Origin: Pedobacter sp. PLR
GTDB taxonomy: Bacteria; Bacteroidota; Bacteroidia; Sphingobacteriales; Sphingobacteriaceae
NCBI RefSeq assembly: GCF_026239675.1
Contig: NZ_JAPIVQ010000007.1
Span: forward strand, 248,001-312,000
DNA length: 64,000 bases
Direction: 5' to 3'
Shown: in pieces, positions 9,901 to 18,111 of the stretch
Layout: each line of letters begins with the position of its first letter
How positions within the stretch are numbered: position 1 is the stretch's first letter
Position numbers and translations under genes: made by a program
Notes under the pieces: model-generated
The model's input: the letters and a program-made list of their open reading frames with translations, nothing else
Database searches by the model: none
Told to the model about the DNA's origin: nothing

Positions 9901-10561
9901 GCCTGCAAATACGGTTGGCGATGATATCGTACTGGACGTTGAAGGCAAAGAAGTAACCATCCATACGCTTCGCCAACAGGCGGAAAAAGTGGCTGGAGAA
10001 CCTTATTATGCGCTTTCCGACTTTGTGGCACCGAAAGAATCTGGTGTAGCCGATTACTTCGGAGGCTTTGCAGTCACCACAGGAATTGGTTGCGATGAGC
10101 TGGTTGCAGAATTTGAAGCCAACTACGACGATTACAACAGCATCATGGCAAAAGCGCTGGCCGACAGGCTTGCAGAAGCTTTCGCGGAAAGAATGCATGA
10201 GCTGGTACGTAAAGATTACTGGGGTTATGCGAAAGATGAAAAACTGAGCAACGAAGACCTGATTAAAGAAGAATACGCAGGAATTCGTCCGGCACCAGGT
10301 TATCCTGCCTGTCCGGAACACAGTGAAAAAGGAACACTTTTTGAATTGCTGGACGCCGAAAATAAAATCGGACTCCGCCTGACAGAAAGCTATGCCATGT
10401 ACCCTACTGCTGCTGTAAGTGGTTTTTATTTCGCCCACCCACAGTCAAGATACTTTGGATTGGGAAAAATCACCAAAGATCAGGTAGAAGAATATGCGAC
10501 CAGAAAAGACATGCCACTGGAAGAAGTGGAAAGATGGTTAAGCCCTAACCTGGCTTACTAA
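6902..10561 (+). CDS. metH: cobalamin-dependent methionine synthase
   Basis: MetH transfers the methyl group of 5-methyltetrahydrofolate to homocysteine through cob(I)alamin, in the cytoplasm. All four modules are present in 1219 residues: the homocysteine domain (1 to about 330, zinc ligands in GFNCALG near 239 and GGCCGTTPEH near 302), the pterin-binding domain (about 350-620), the B12 cap and Rossmann domain (about 650-890, with DVHDIGKN near 754 supplying the cobalt-ligand histidine) and the SAM-dependent reactivation domain (about 900 to the end, with RPAPGYPACPEH). Length matches E. coli MetH. Transcription is predicted to be under the SAM-I riboswitch. metF follows 35 bp downstream. 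Confidence 0.98.
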   Translation: MDIRAELEKRILIIDGAMGTMIQRYILTEEDFRGERFKDHPCDVKGNNDLLNLTRPDIIKAIHTEYLKAGADIIETNTFSTQRISLADYQMEELDYEMSFAGAKVAREAVDEFMAANPDRVSFVAGAVGPTNRTLSLSPDVNDPGYRALTFDELVSAYDQQVRGLVDGGSDVLLIETIFDTLNAKAAIYSIKKYEKEIGRTIDIMISGTITDASGRTLSGQTVEAFLNSVIHANPISIGFNCALGAKDMRPHIEELSAKATCYVSAYPNAGLPNEFGAYDEMPHETAHLVEDFIQHGFVNIVGGCCGTTPEHIACIAAKAKKVSPRKIPTVAPYLRLSGLEAVTVTPESIFVNIGERTNITGSPKFSKLILGGDYEAALTVARQQVEGGAQIIDVNMDEGMLDGEAAMVKFLNLIASEPDISKLPIMVDSSKWSVIEAGLKCLQGKGIVNSISLKEGDEKFIESAKKIMNYGAAVVVMAFDEKGQADNFERRKEICKRSYDILVDEVGFPPQDIIFDPNILTVATGLEEHNNYAVDFINATRWIKENLPHAKVSGGVSNISFSFRGNNTVREAMHSAFLYHAIKAGLDMGIVNAGMLEVYQEIPPALLERVEDVLLNRRDDATERLVEFAETIKSKGKEIVRDEEWRKTSVEERLSHSLVKGIIEYLDADVEEARQKYPKPIHVIEGPLMDGMNIVGDLFGAGKMFLPQVVKSARVMKKAVAYLLPFIEQEKLDNPDGKTSSSAGRILMATVKGDVHDIGKNIVGVVLACNNFEIVDMGVMVPAQTIIQKAKEINADIIGLSGLITPSLDEMVHFAKEMEREGFTIPLIIGGATTSRIHAAVKVAPNYSGPAIHVLDASRSVTVCSTLMNPETRGAYIDGIRQEYDKAREAHLNKRSDKRFKTLAEARKDQFQIDLDQVAPAPAFTGTKVFEDYPLEDLVPYIDWTPFFHTWELRGSYPKIFNDKLVGDEAKKLFDDAQALLKRIVDEKLLTAKGVIGFWPANTVGDDIVLDVEGKEVTIHTLRQQAEKVAGEPYYALSDFVAPKESGVADYFGGFAVTTGIGCDELVAEFEANYDDYNSIMAKALADRLAEAFAERMHELVRKDYWGYAKDEKLSNEDLIKEEYAGIRPAPGYPACPEHSEKGTLFELLDAENKIGLRLTESYAMYPTAAVSGFYFAHPQSRYFGLGKITKDQVEEYATRKDMPLEEVERWLSPNLAY

Positions 10562-10596
10562 ATAACAGATACCGAAACCTAACAAGTAATATTTTA

Positions 10597-11553
10597 ATGA
10601 AGATCGTAGACCATATCAGTAACGCAAAAGGAAAAACCCTTTTCTCATTTGAGCTCTTACCACCTATAAAAGGACAAAGTATTAAAGGCATTTTTGACGC
10701 CATAGATCCTTTGATGGAATTTAACCCGCCTTTTATTGATGTGACTTATTTAAGGGAAGATTACATCTACAAACAACATGCTAACGGCCTGTTAGAAAAA
10801 GTAGCTTACCGGAAACGTCCGAGTACCGTAGCCACTTGTGCCGCTATCATGAACAAGTACAAAGTAGATGCCGTTCCTCATTTGATTTGCGGAGGTTTTA
10901 CCAAAGATGAAACTGAAAATGCATTGATCGATCTTCAATTCCTGGGCATTGATAATGTACTGGTATTGCGTGGTGATGCCCGAAAAAGCGACAATGCATT
11001 CATCCCTACACCGGATGGCCATGCCTATGCCTCAGAATTGTTACAACATGTACAAGACATGAACAATGGCCGTTACCTGCACGATGATATGGAGAACTCT
11101 GAAAAGACAGATTTCTGTATCGGCGTAGCCGGATATCCGGAGAAACATTATGAGTCGCCAAACCTGGATACGGATTTCAAATACTTAAAACATAAGGTAG
11201 ATCTGGGTGCAGATTTCATCGTTACCCAGATGTTTTTCGACAATAAAAAATACAAAGCACTGGTAGATAAATGCCGTGAAAATGGGATTAACGTCCCTAT
11301 TATCCCGGGATTGAAACCAATTACCAGTAGCAAACAACTGATCAGTTTACCAAAGATTTTCCACCTGGATATCCCTATTGAACTGAGCGAAGCGATCCAG
11401 GCCTGCAAGTCTGAAAAAGAGGTGAAAGAAGTAGGTATTGAATGGATGATCAACCAATGTAAAGAGCTAAAAGAGATGGGCGCACCAGTGCTTCACTTCT
11501 ATACGATGGGTAATCCTGAGCCTACTAAAAAAATCGCCAACGCTGTATTTTAG
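10597..11553 (+). CDS. metF: 5,10-methylenetetrahydrofolate reductase [NAD(P)H]
   Basis: MetF is an FAD enzyme that makes 5-methyltetrahydrofolate, the methyl donor for the MetH encoded just upstream. The 318-residue TIM-barrel protein starts with the family pattern FSFELLPP, whose glutamate is the usual catalytic acid. It has VDAVPHLICGGF, DNVLVLRGDAR and the late PIIPGLKPI motif. The spacing suggests one riboswitch-controlled transcript with metH, so both steps of methyl transfer to homocysteine would be repressed together by SAM. Confidence 0.97.
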   Translation: MKIVDHISNAKGKTLFSFELLPPIKGQSIKGIFDAIDPLMEFNPPFIDVTYLREDYIYKQHANGLLEKVAYRKRPSTVATCAAIMNKYKVDAVPHLICGGFTKDETENALIDLQFLGIDNVLVLRGDARKSDNAFIPTPDGHAYASELLQHVQDMNNGRYLHDDMENSEKTDFCIGVAGYPEKHYESPNLDTDFKYLKHKVDLGADFIVTQMFFDNKKYKALVDKCRENGINVPIIPGLKPITSSKQLISLPKIFHLDIPIELSEAIQACKSEKEVKEVGIEWMINQCKELKEMGAPVLHFYTMGNPEPTKKIANAVF

Positions 11554-11561
11554 GCCTTCCT

Positions 11562-11610
11562 GATAGCCGATGGGTATTTTTTGGAATACTCTTTGTACCT
11601 TTCGGCTATC
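11562..11610. repeat. inverted repeat between metF and the META-domain gene
   Basis: GATAGCCGA (11562-11570) is the exact complement of TCGGCTATC (11602-11610), separated by 31 nt. It lacks a following T tract, so it is a poor intrinsic terminator. The loop and right arm hold TACCTTTC, a possible -7 box for the next gene. Confidence 0.4.
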
Positions 11611-11627
11611 ATTTAAATCCTAAGGCT

Positions 11628-12059
11628 ATGAAAAGAATCATCATACTGGCATTTGTTGTAACCAGTACTTTCGCTGCATGTACCACCCTAAAACCTGGAT
11701 CAATAGGAAACGGTGGCTTGTCAGAGCTTGGAGGAACCTGGGAACTGAACTATATTTCCGGCCCCAGAATAGCTTTTAACGGATTATATCCCGCAAAAAA
11801 ACCAACCCTTACATTTGACATTACCAACAAGAAAGTTAGCGGCTATAGCAGCTGTAATTCTTTTTCCGGCACTTTAGTGGCGGATGACAGCACGATCAAT
11901 TTCACCCATCCGATGGCCATGACAAAAATGGCCTGTCCCGGTGAAGGAGAGGCCACTTTTATGGAAATGCTGAAAAAAACCAGCAGTTATGTTGTCAGTG
12001 ATAGCACCCTTAATTTCATGATGGGCGATATTGCTATTATGCGTTTTCGTAAAATTTAA
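11628..12059 (+). CDS. META-domain (HslJ-like) lipoprotein
   Basis: The 143-residue product begins with a lipoprotein signal peptide ending at Cys18 (lipobox region TFAAC), so it should be lipid-anchored in the envelope. The rest is one META domain: GGTWELNYISG, then a central SSCNSFSGT containing the conserved asparagine, then MAMTKMACPG and a hydrophobic C-terminal strand. HslJ and related proteins are tied to heat or novobiocin stress, but no biochemical activity is established. The 3' end overlaps the convergent thrC gene by 23 bp. Confidence 0.87.
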   Translation: MKRIIILAFVVTSTFAACTTLKPGSIGNGGLSELGGTWELNYISGPRIAFNGLYPAKKPTLTFDITNKKVSGYSSCNSFSGTLVADDSTINFTHPMAMTKMACPGEGEATFMEMLKKTSSYVVSDSTLNFMMGDIAIMRFRKI

Positions 12060-13356
12060 CCAGATAATTCTTAAAAGAACTGTAAGCAGTATCCATTTTC
12101 TCCAGTTGTTTGGTTTTAAGATCCAGTTCTTGCACAGCAGCCGGAATCTTGATTTTTGCCGCTAATTCTGCAGGAAACACATCCGGAAACTTACAGGCAT
12201 GAGCAGTAGATAAAAATACACCCGCAGCATTTTCCTGTGGGTTTTCTTTTTTATAATCCTGCAAAGCCAGGGCAGCAATCGCAGTATGCGGACAAGCGAT
12301 ATACCCAAACTGATCGTAAATAGACTGGATACCGGCCAATGTTTGCGTATCCGTATAAGTATAGCTTTTCAAAATCTCTTTTAAAGCACTGCGATCTTGT
12401 TTAAAAAGGTCCATGATCCGCACCCAGTTGCTCGGCGCACCAACATCCATTGCGTTCGCATAAGTCTGTACAGACGGCCTGGTTTCATATACTCCGGTCT
12501 CCAGAAAACGCGGAACCGTGTCATTTACATTGGTTGCTGCGATGAACTGTTTAACCGGCAAGCCCATTTTATAAGCGAGTAATCCCGCAGCAATATTCCC
12601 GAAATTGCCACTAGGTACAGAGAAGATCACCTCCGTTTTACCTGCCCTGCGCAGTCGTGCCCAGGCATTGAAATAGTAAAAAGTCTGGGGGATCAACCTG
12701 GCAATATTGATAGAATTGGCAGAAGTTAAGCGCAGTTTCTGATTGAGTTCCACATCCGCAAAAGCCTGTTTCACCAAATGCTGACAATCATCAAAAGTAC
12801 CATCAACGGCTATCGCATGGATATTATGGCCATTGGTACACAATTGTAACTCCTGGATTTCACTCACTTTCCCTTGCGGATAAAGAATGGTCACCCTGGT
12901 ATTGGGCACACCAAGAAAACCCAGTGCCACTGCACCACCGGTATCTCCGGAAGTAGCCACCAATACATCCAGCATTTGCTCCCCGTCTTTTAGGAAATAA
13001 GCCATCACCCGGCTCATGAAACGCGCGCCAAAATCTTTAAAAGCTAAGGAAGGGCCATGAAACAATTCCAAAACATAGGTATTCTCTTCCAGTTCCACCA
13101 CCGGGGCATCAAAACTGAGGGTCTCATCAATGATTTTCACCAGATCATCCAGAGGAATTGCGCCATCCAGTAAAGTAGAAGCCACCTGGAAAGCAATCTC
13201 CGGCATACTGTATTTGTGGATGTTCTGAATAAACTCCTCGTCCAGCAAAGGAACATTTACCGGCATATATAAGCCTTTATCCAAAGGCATGCTGTTAAAA
13301 ACAGCTGTTGGAAAGTCAACGTTTAATTCGTGGTTGTTTGTACTGTATAATTTCAT
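12037..13356 (-). CDS. thrC: threonine synthase
   Basis: ThrC converts O-phosphohomoserine to L-threonine with PLP. The 439-residue protein carries the PLP-lysine motif HGPSLAFKDFGARF (about residues 100-113), the phosphate-binding ATSGDTGGAVALGF loop and SVPSGNFGNIAAG. Length matches the E. coli-type enzyme. It is the third gene of thrABC, 5 bp after thrB. The last 23 bp overlap the convergent META-domain gene, so each stop codon lies inside the other gene. Confidence 0.97.
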   Translation of the reverse strand: MKLYSTNNHELNVDFPTAVFNSMPLDKGLYMPVNVPLLDEEFIQNIHKYSMPEIAFQVASTLLDGAIPLDDLVKIIDETLSFDAPVVELEENTYVLELFHGPSLAFKDFGARFMSRVMAYFLKDGEQMLDVLVATSGDTGGAVALGFLGVPNTRVTILYPQGKVSEIQELQLCTNGHNIHAIAVDGTFDDCQHLVKQAFADVELNQKLRLTSANSINIARLIPQTFYYFNAWARLRRAGKTEVIFSVPSGNFGNIAAGLLAYKMGLPVKQFIAATNVNDTVPRFLETGVYETRPSVQTYANAMDVGAPSNWVRIMDLFKQDRSALKEILKSYTYTDTQTLAGIQSIYDQFGYIACPHTAIAALALQDYKKENPQENAAGVFLSTAHACKFPDVFPAELAAKIKIPAAVQELDLKTKQLEKMDTAYSSFKNYLVKFYENA

Positions 13357-13361
13357 CGTTC

Positions 13362-14297
13362 TTAATCTAAGATAACAGGTCCTTTTTTATTTACTGATGA
13401 CACAAAAGAAAGGCTGTTGATGCCAATTCCTTTTAAATGCTGCTGAAGTTTTTGCGTGATTGCTCTTGCGGTACCTTCGTCTTTTGTTAAGGCGAAAACT
13501 GAAGGGCCGGAACCGGAGATTCCAAATCCAATGGCACCGGTTTTCATCGCCAGGGACCTCATCTTGTAGAAATCAGGAATCAGAATAGAACGGGTAGGTT
13601 CTACCAGGATATCCGTCATGCTCCTACCAATCAGGTCATGGTCTTTTAAAAACAAACCACTCACTAAACCTGCCACATTACCCCATTGCGTAACCGCATC
13701 TTTCAACAATACTTTGGAACGGATCATCTGTCTGGCATCTTTCGTAGGCACATCCACCTCCGGATAAACGATTGCAGCATATAAATCCTCAGGGTGTGGC
13801 AAACTGATGATGTCTAAAGGCTCATAACTTCTGATCAGTACAAAACCGCCTAACAAAGCCGGAGCCACATTATCCGCATGTCCATAACCACAGGCCAGTT
13901 CCTCCCCTTTCATCGCGAAAGGAACCAATTCTTTATTGGTCAGTAAACTATCAAATAAATTGTTCACCGCGAACAATCCCGCTACTGTGCTGGCAGAGCT
14001 GGAACCTAATCCGCTGCCAATTGGCATTTTCTTATGGAGCTCAATTTCTATCCCCGTATCCGGTTTCCCGATGTGGTTTAAATAATGTTGCACACTGGCA
14101 CTCACGGTATTTTTCTTCGGATCAAGGGGTAAACGCCCCTCATCACCGGTAATTTTTGTAATGGTGATTCCGGAACCACCAGTTAATTTCATGATCACTT
14201 CATCACCCGGTTCATTCACCGCGAAGCCCAAAACATCATATCCACACACCACATTGGCTACAGTAGCCGGGGCAAAAACTTTTATAGATTCTCTCAT
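13362..14297 (-). CDS. thrB: homoserine kinase
   Basis: ThrB is a GHMP-family kinase that phosphorylates L-homoserine to O-phosphohomoserine. The ATP-binding motif PIGSGLGSSSASTVAG is intact (about residues 91-106), and the C-terminal GHMP motif GISGSGPSVFAL is present. The 311 residues are typical. The start overlaps the thrA stop by 4 bp (ATGA), which suggests translational coupling. Confidence 0.97.
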   Translation of the reverse strand: MRESIKVFAPATVANVVCGYDVLGFAVNEPGDEVIMKLTGGSGITITKITGDEGRLPLDPKKNTVSASVQHYLNHIGKPDTGIEIELHKKMPIGSGLGSSSASTVAGLFAVNNLFDSLLTNKELVPFAMKGEELACGYGHADNVAPALLGGFVLIRSYEPLDIISLPHPEDLYAAIVYPEVDVPTKDARQMIRSKVLLKDAVTQWGNVAGLVSGLFLKDHDLIGRSMTDILVEPTRSILIPDFYKMRSLAMKTGAIGFGISGSGPSVFALTKDEGTARAITQKLQQHLKGIGINSLSFVSSVNKKGPVILD

Positions 14298-16741
14298 CGT
14301 TTACCAACGTTTATAATATCAGCGAAAACACCTGCGGCAGTCACTTCTGCACCTGCACCAGGGCCTTTAACTACCAATGGACGGTCTTTGTAACGGTCCG
14401 TGGTAAATGAAATAATATTGTCACTTCCGGAAAGCATGTAAAAAGGATGGTTATCATCTACCATTTGCAGGGTAATTTCCACCTTCCCTGCTTCCAGTTT
14501 CCCGATATAGCGCAACACTTTATTGCCATCAGCGGCCTGTTTCTTTAACTTTTCAAAATACTCAGTATTGTTCTCCAGTTCCTGGTAGAAGTCGGCTACA
14601 GTAGCTGCTGCCAGACAAGCCGGAGGAAGCATACTTTCGATCTCAATGTCAGCTTCTTCCAATGGATAACCTGCATCACGCGCCAGAATTAACATTTTAC
14701 GCATAAAGTCTTTCCCGTTAAGGTCGTCTCTCGGATCCGGTTCAGTATAACCTTTATCCTGGGCTTCCTTAACCACTTCATGGAACAATTTATCGCCTTT
14801 ATAATTGTTGAAAATATAAGAGATGGTACCCGATAAAATGGCTTCAATGCGGTGAATCCGGTCTCCGCTCATCATCAGATCCTTTAAAGTCCGGATGATC
14901 GGCAGGCCTGCACCTACATTGGTTTCATAATGAAAATCTACACCATAAGTTCTTGCTGCCTGTTTAAAAGCCACATATTGCTCGTAATCGGCAGAATTAC
15001 CGATCTTGTTGCAAGTCACCACAGAAATACTCGATTGTAACACATCCTGATAAAACTGAATCGGATTGTGACTTGCAGTATTGTCAACAAACACACAATT
15101 TGGTAAGTTCATCGCTTTCATCTTTTTGATGAACAGCGGCAAATCTGCTGGTTCACCATTGCTTTCCATGTTCTCTTCCCAATTGCTCAAGGCGATACCA
15201 TCCACATTCAGGTGCATTTTACGGGTATTACAAACGCCCATCACCTTTACCTGAAGGTCGTTATTGGTGGCAAGGAAAGTGGTTTGCGCTTCCAGTTGTG
15301 CAAATAAGGTTTTCCCGATGTTACCTGTTCCCAGACAAAAAACATGGAGTGTTCTTTTCAGATTCGCATAAAAAGCATCATGCACTGCATTTACAGCTTT
15401 CGACAAATCTGGTTTAGAGATGATTACCGAGATATTATATTCCGAAGAACCCTGAGCGATTGCCCTTACATTGACCCCGTTTCTTCCTAAAGCATGGAAC
15501 AACTTTCCTGACATACCTGGAGTGCGTCTCATGTTTTCGCCGACAATGGCCAATGCGGCAAGCCCGTTTTCTACTTCCGGATATTCCAGTTTACGTGCCT
15601 GTAATTCCAATTCAAACTCTTTATTAATCAATGCCAATGCTTTTAAGGCATCGCCTGGTTTCACGGCGAAAGTGATGCTATGCTCAGAAGAAGACTGTGT
15701 AATCAGGATCACATTGATCTGTTCACGGGAAAGCATGGAGAACAAACGACCGCTAAAACCGGCTTTCCCAACCATTCCGCTACCGGAAAGGTTCAGCACA
15801 CTGATTTCATCAATAGAAGAAATCCCTTTGATTGGTAATTTTGAACTTCCTGCGCCATGCTTGATATAGGTACCCGGGAAATCAACATTGAACGTGTTTT
15901 TGATGACAATAGGAATCCGCTTTAGAAAAGCAGGGATCATGGTTGGCGGATAAATTACCTTGGCGCCAAAATAAGAAAGCTCCATCGCTTCGGTATAGCT
16001 CAACTCGGCAAGAGAAAATGCTTTTTTCACCATCCTGGGATCGGCAGTCAGCATCCCGTCTACATCTGTCCAGATCTGAATTTCCTGTGCATTCAGGGCA
16101 GAACCCCAGATTGCAGCAGTATAATCACTTCCTCCCCTTCCTAAAGTGGTAATTCTACCTTCTTCATTACTCGCAATAAAACCGGTTACGAACAATAGTT
16201 TATCAGCATTCGTCTCATAAAAATCCTTGATTAAAGTTTCTGTGAGGTAGCTACTTACTTTCGCCTGTCCGAAGTTATGGTCAGTTTTGATCAGTTCCGA
16301 TCCATCTACATATAAGGCTTCCGGAAAGGTTTGCTTTGCGATATGGCTCACCATTACTGCCGAGCAACGCTCTCCATAACTTAAAATCAGGTCTTTGGTT
16401 TGCAGGCTCAGTTCTTTCAGGTTGTAGACCGACTGCAAAATATCTTCCAGTTCATTAAAGTAAATTTTAAGCCTGGTGAGTACCGGGTTCTGAGCACTTG
16501 CCGGCAATAACGCACGGATCACCTCAAAATGTTTCTTTTCAATTGCGCTCAGTTCCTCGCCGTAAGATTTCCCTTTCCCTGCATTTTCTGCCATATCAAC
16601 CAGGGCATTCGTTACCCCGCTCATGGCAGATAAGACGACGATAGGATTTTCAGCCCCTTGCTGCTCCTTTAAGATACCCAGCAAAGCAGTGATGCTTTCC
16701 AGGGAACCAACAGATGTACCTCCAAATTTTAAAATATTCAT
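14294..16741 (-). CDS. thrA: bifunctional aspartokinase / homoserine dehydrogenase
   Basis: This fused enzyme catalyses the first and third steps from aspartate to threonine. The aspartokinase half begins with KFGGTSVGS (residues 5-13). Two ACT regulatory repeats follow at about 310-460, then the homoserine dehydrogenase half from about 465 (nucleotide loop CLGTGNIGKTL, catalytic-domain motif ILSGTISYIFNNY). The 815 residues match E. coli ThrA. ACT domains imply feedback inhibition, probably by threonine. The upstream leader holds a Thr/Ile-rich leader peptide and an intrinsic terminator, so the operon is probably also controlled by attenuation. Confidence 0.98.
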   Translation of the reverse strand: MNILKFGGTSVGSLESITALLGILKEQQGAENPIVVLSAMSGVTNALVDMAENAGKGKSYGEELSAIEKKHFEVIRALLPASAQNPVLTRLKIYFNELEDILQSVYNLKELSLQTKDLILSYGERCSAVMVSHIAKQTFPEALYVDGSELIKTDHNFGQAKVSSYLTETLIKDFYETNADKLLFVTGFIASNEEGRITTLGRGGSDYTAAIWGSALNAQEIQIWTDVDGMLTADPRMVKKAFSLAELSYTEAMELSYFGAKVIYPPTMIPAFLKRIPIVIKNTFNVDFPGTYIKHGAGSSKLPIKGISSIDEISVLNLSGSGMVGKAGFSGRLFSMLSREQINVILITQSSSEHSITFAVKPGDALKALALINKEFELELQARKLEYPEVENGLAALAIVGENMRRTPGMSGKLFHALGRNGVNVRAIAQGSSEYNISVIISKPDLSKAVNAVHDAFYANLKRTLHVFCLGTGNIGKTLFAQLEAQTTFLATNNDLQVKVMGVCNTRKMHLNVDGIALSNWEENMESNGEPADLPLFIKKMKAMNLPNCVFVDNTASHNPIQFYQDVLQSSISVVTCNKIGNSADYEQYVAFKQAARTYGVDFHYETNVGAGLPIIRTLKDLMMSGDRIHRIEAILSGTISYIFNNYKGDKLFHEVVKEAQDKGYTEPDPRDDLNGKDFMRKMLILARDAGYPLEEADIEIESMLPPACLAAATVADFYQELENNTEYFEKLKKQAADGNKVLRYIGKLEAGKVEITLQMVDDNHPFYMLSGSDNIISFTTDRYKDRPLVVKGPGAGAEVTAAGVFADIINVGKR

Positions 16742-16752
16742 AGTTTTAGGTT

Positions 16753-16793
16753 AAAAAAAAAGCGCCTTCCCCGATTAGAGGAAGGCGCTTTTT
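16753..16793 (-). terminator. thr attenuator (intrinsic terminator before thrA)
   Basis: On the minus strand AGCGCCTTCC (left arm) and GGAAGGCGCT (right arm) form a GC-rich stem, extended by flanking A-T pairs and followed by eight T residues. It ends only 11 bp before the thrA ATG, so it cannot end an upstream gene and must act as an attenuator. The left arm can instead pair with an upstream segment (16832-16839). Confidence 0.88.
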
Positions 16794-16852
16794 GTGGTTT
16801 TTATTTTTAGTATTTTATACCCATTAGCTATCCTCCCTCCGAGATATCCCGG
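16778..16852 (-). promoter_or_regulatory. antiterminator pairing region of the thr leader
   Basis: GAGGGAGG (16839-16832) is complementary over 8 bp, with one G-T wobble, to CCTTCCTC (16785-16778), which overlaps the left arm of the terminator. The two structures therefore exclude each other. A small hairpin CCGGG/CTCGG (16852-16848 and 16843-16839) lies just upstream, at the end of the Thr/Ile codon run. It may act as the protector hairpin when translation is fast. Pairing was worked out by eye. Confidence 0.65.
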
Positions 16853-16892
16853 TGGTAATAATAATGGAAATAATGGTTGAATTATTAAACAT
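16824..16892 (-). CDS. thrL: thr operon leader peptide
   Basis: A 22-codon open frame starts at the ATG at 16892-16890 and ends at TAA 16826-16824. It begins MFNNSTIISIIITTG and ends ISRREDS. Nine of the residues are Thr (3, all ACC) or Ile (6), clustered just ahead of the antiterminator and terminator. This is the arrangement of enteric thrL, which also has a run of Thr and Ile codons ending in TTG. Inferred role: ribosomes stall here when charged Thr- or Ile-tRNA is scarce, which frees the antiterminator and lets transcription enter thrABC. The name is by analogy; common descent with enteric thrL is not claimed. Confidence 0.8.
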   Translation of the reverse strand: MFNNSTIISIIITTGISRREDS

Positions 16893-16922
16893 TGTACTTT
16901 TTACACTTAGTGTGCTGTGGCG

Positions 16923-16954
16923 TAAAGTAAAGTTATATTTTTCTAATTAACAAA
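16923..16954 (-). promoter_or_regulatory. probable thr operon promoter
   Basis: On the minus strand TTTG (16954-16951), a 20-bp spacer and TTACTTTA (16930-16923) resemble the Bacteroidota promoter. Transcription would start about 25 bp before the leader-peptide ATG. An overlapping TAACTTTA (16935-16928) gives a better -7 box but a spacer of only 15 bp. Confidence 0.45.
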
Positions 16955-17155
16955 TGATTACATAAATATTTGCTCGATTTTTAAAAAAATTGCGCTTAAA
17001 GGGGGTAGAGATCGGTTTTTCGGGTATCGACTGTTAATACACTCATTTTCAACACCAAAAAACAAGAAAGCGCTACAGCCGCCCAAATTTAGCCCCGTTT
17101 TGCGGAAAGCAACAGCTAAGCGCTTGTAAACCCTGATTCCCGACAAACATTTTCT

Positions 17156-17164
17156 TACCTTTGC
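17156..17164 (+). promoter_or_regulatory. -7 box directly before rsgA
   Basis: TACCTTTGC is a perfect -7 element and ends only 8 bp before the rsgA ATG, implying a very short or absent 5' leader. No good -33 element lies at the usual distance. Confidence 0.45.
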
Positions 17165-17172
17165 GCCATCAT

Positions 17173-18093
17173 ATGCAAGGATTAGTCATAAAATCAACAG
17201 GAAGCTGGTATCAGGTACAGGCGGAAGACGGCAACAGATACGACTGCCGTATTAAAGGTAAGTTCCGGATCAAGGGCATTCAAACCACCAACCCTATTGC
17301 CGTAGGCGATCAGGTAGACTTTGAGCTGGAGCCAAACTCAGAAAACGGGGTAATTCATAAATTACATGAGCGGAACAATTACATCATCCGTAAATCCATC
17401 AACCTGTCTAAGCAGGCGCAAATCATTGCCGCCAACATGGATCAGGCATTTTTGGTGGTGACCCTGGTTTCGCCAAGAACCTCTTTAGGTTTTATTGATC
17501 GTTTTCTGGCAACTGCCGAGGCTTACCGAATTCCAGCAGTATTGATTTTCAATAAACTGGATTTGTTCAATGAAGACGGACTGGCGGTTTTAGAAGAATA
17601 CAAGCACATCTATGAAAACATCGGCTATCCTTGTTATACAGTATCGGCTTTGGAAGGAACTAATATCCCACAAATAGAAAGCCTGTTAAAAGACAAGACT
17701 ACCCTGTTTTCCGGACACTCCGGCGTAGGAAAATCAAGTCTGATCAATGCCTTGCTGCCCGATAGACACATCAAAACCGGAGAAATCTCGGAAGCGAGTG
17801 ACAAAGGGCAACATACCACCACTTTTGCAGAAATGCATGTCTTACCTTTTGGCGGATATCTGATTGATACCCCCGGCATCCGTGAATTGGGTATTTTCGA
17901 CATCAGACCTGAAGAACTGGGCCATTATTTCGTAGAAATGCGTGCCTTAATGAACAAATGTAAGTTTAATAACTGCAGACACGTCAATGAACCGGGCTGT
18001 GCCGTGCTTAAGGCGGTAGAAGATGGAGAAATTGAAATCAGCAGGTATGAAAGCTACCTGAGTATTTTCCATGGCAACGAAACCCGGGCTTAA
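17173..18093 (+). CDS. rsgA: ribosome small subunit-dependent GTPase RsgA
   Basis: RsgA is a circularly permuted GTPase acting late in 30S maturation. It has an N-terminal OB fold (1 to about 75), then the permuted motifs: NKLD at 127-130, GHSGVGKS at 181-188 and DTPG at 232-235. A C-terminal zinc site is formed by Cys263, Cys268, His270 and Cys276. I chose the ATG at 17173. The frame can be extended to a TTG at 17161, but that codon lies inside the -7 box. The 306 residues are normal. dtd follows after 18 bp. Confidence 0.96.
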   Translation: MQGLVIKSTGSWYQVQAEDGNRYDCRIKGKFRIKGIQTTNPIAVGDQVDFELEPNSENGVIHKLHERNNYIIRKSINLSKQAQIIAANMDQAFLVVTLVSPRTSLGFIDRFLATAEAYRIPAVLIFNKLDLFNEDGLAVLEEYKHIYENIGYPCYTVSALEGTNIPQIESLLKDKTTLFSGHSGVGKSSLINALLPDRHIKTGEISEASDKGQHTTTFAEMHVLPFGGYLIDTPGIRELGIFDIRPEELGHYFVEMRALMNKCKFNNCRHVNEPGCAVLKAVEDGEIEISRYESYLSIFHGNETRA

Positions 18094-18111
18094 TCCCGCT
18101 TTTTAATCCCT

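Noticed and set aside
9872..10438. 188-codon open frame antisense to metH
   Set aside because: It lies fully inside the activation domain of MetH on the other strand and shows no family pattern.
16958..17146. 62-codon minus-strand frame upstream of rsgA
   Set aside because: It has unlikely composition, no promoter or partner, and covers the region upstream of the thr promoter.
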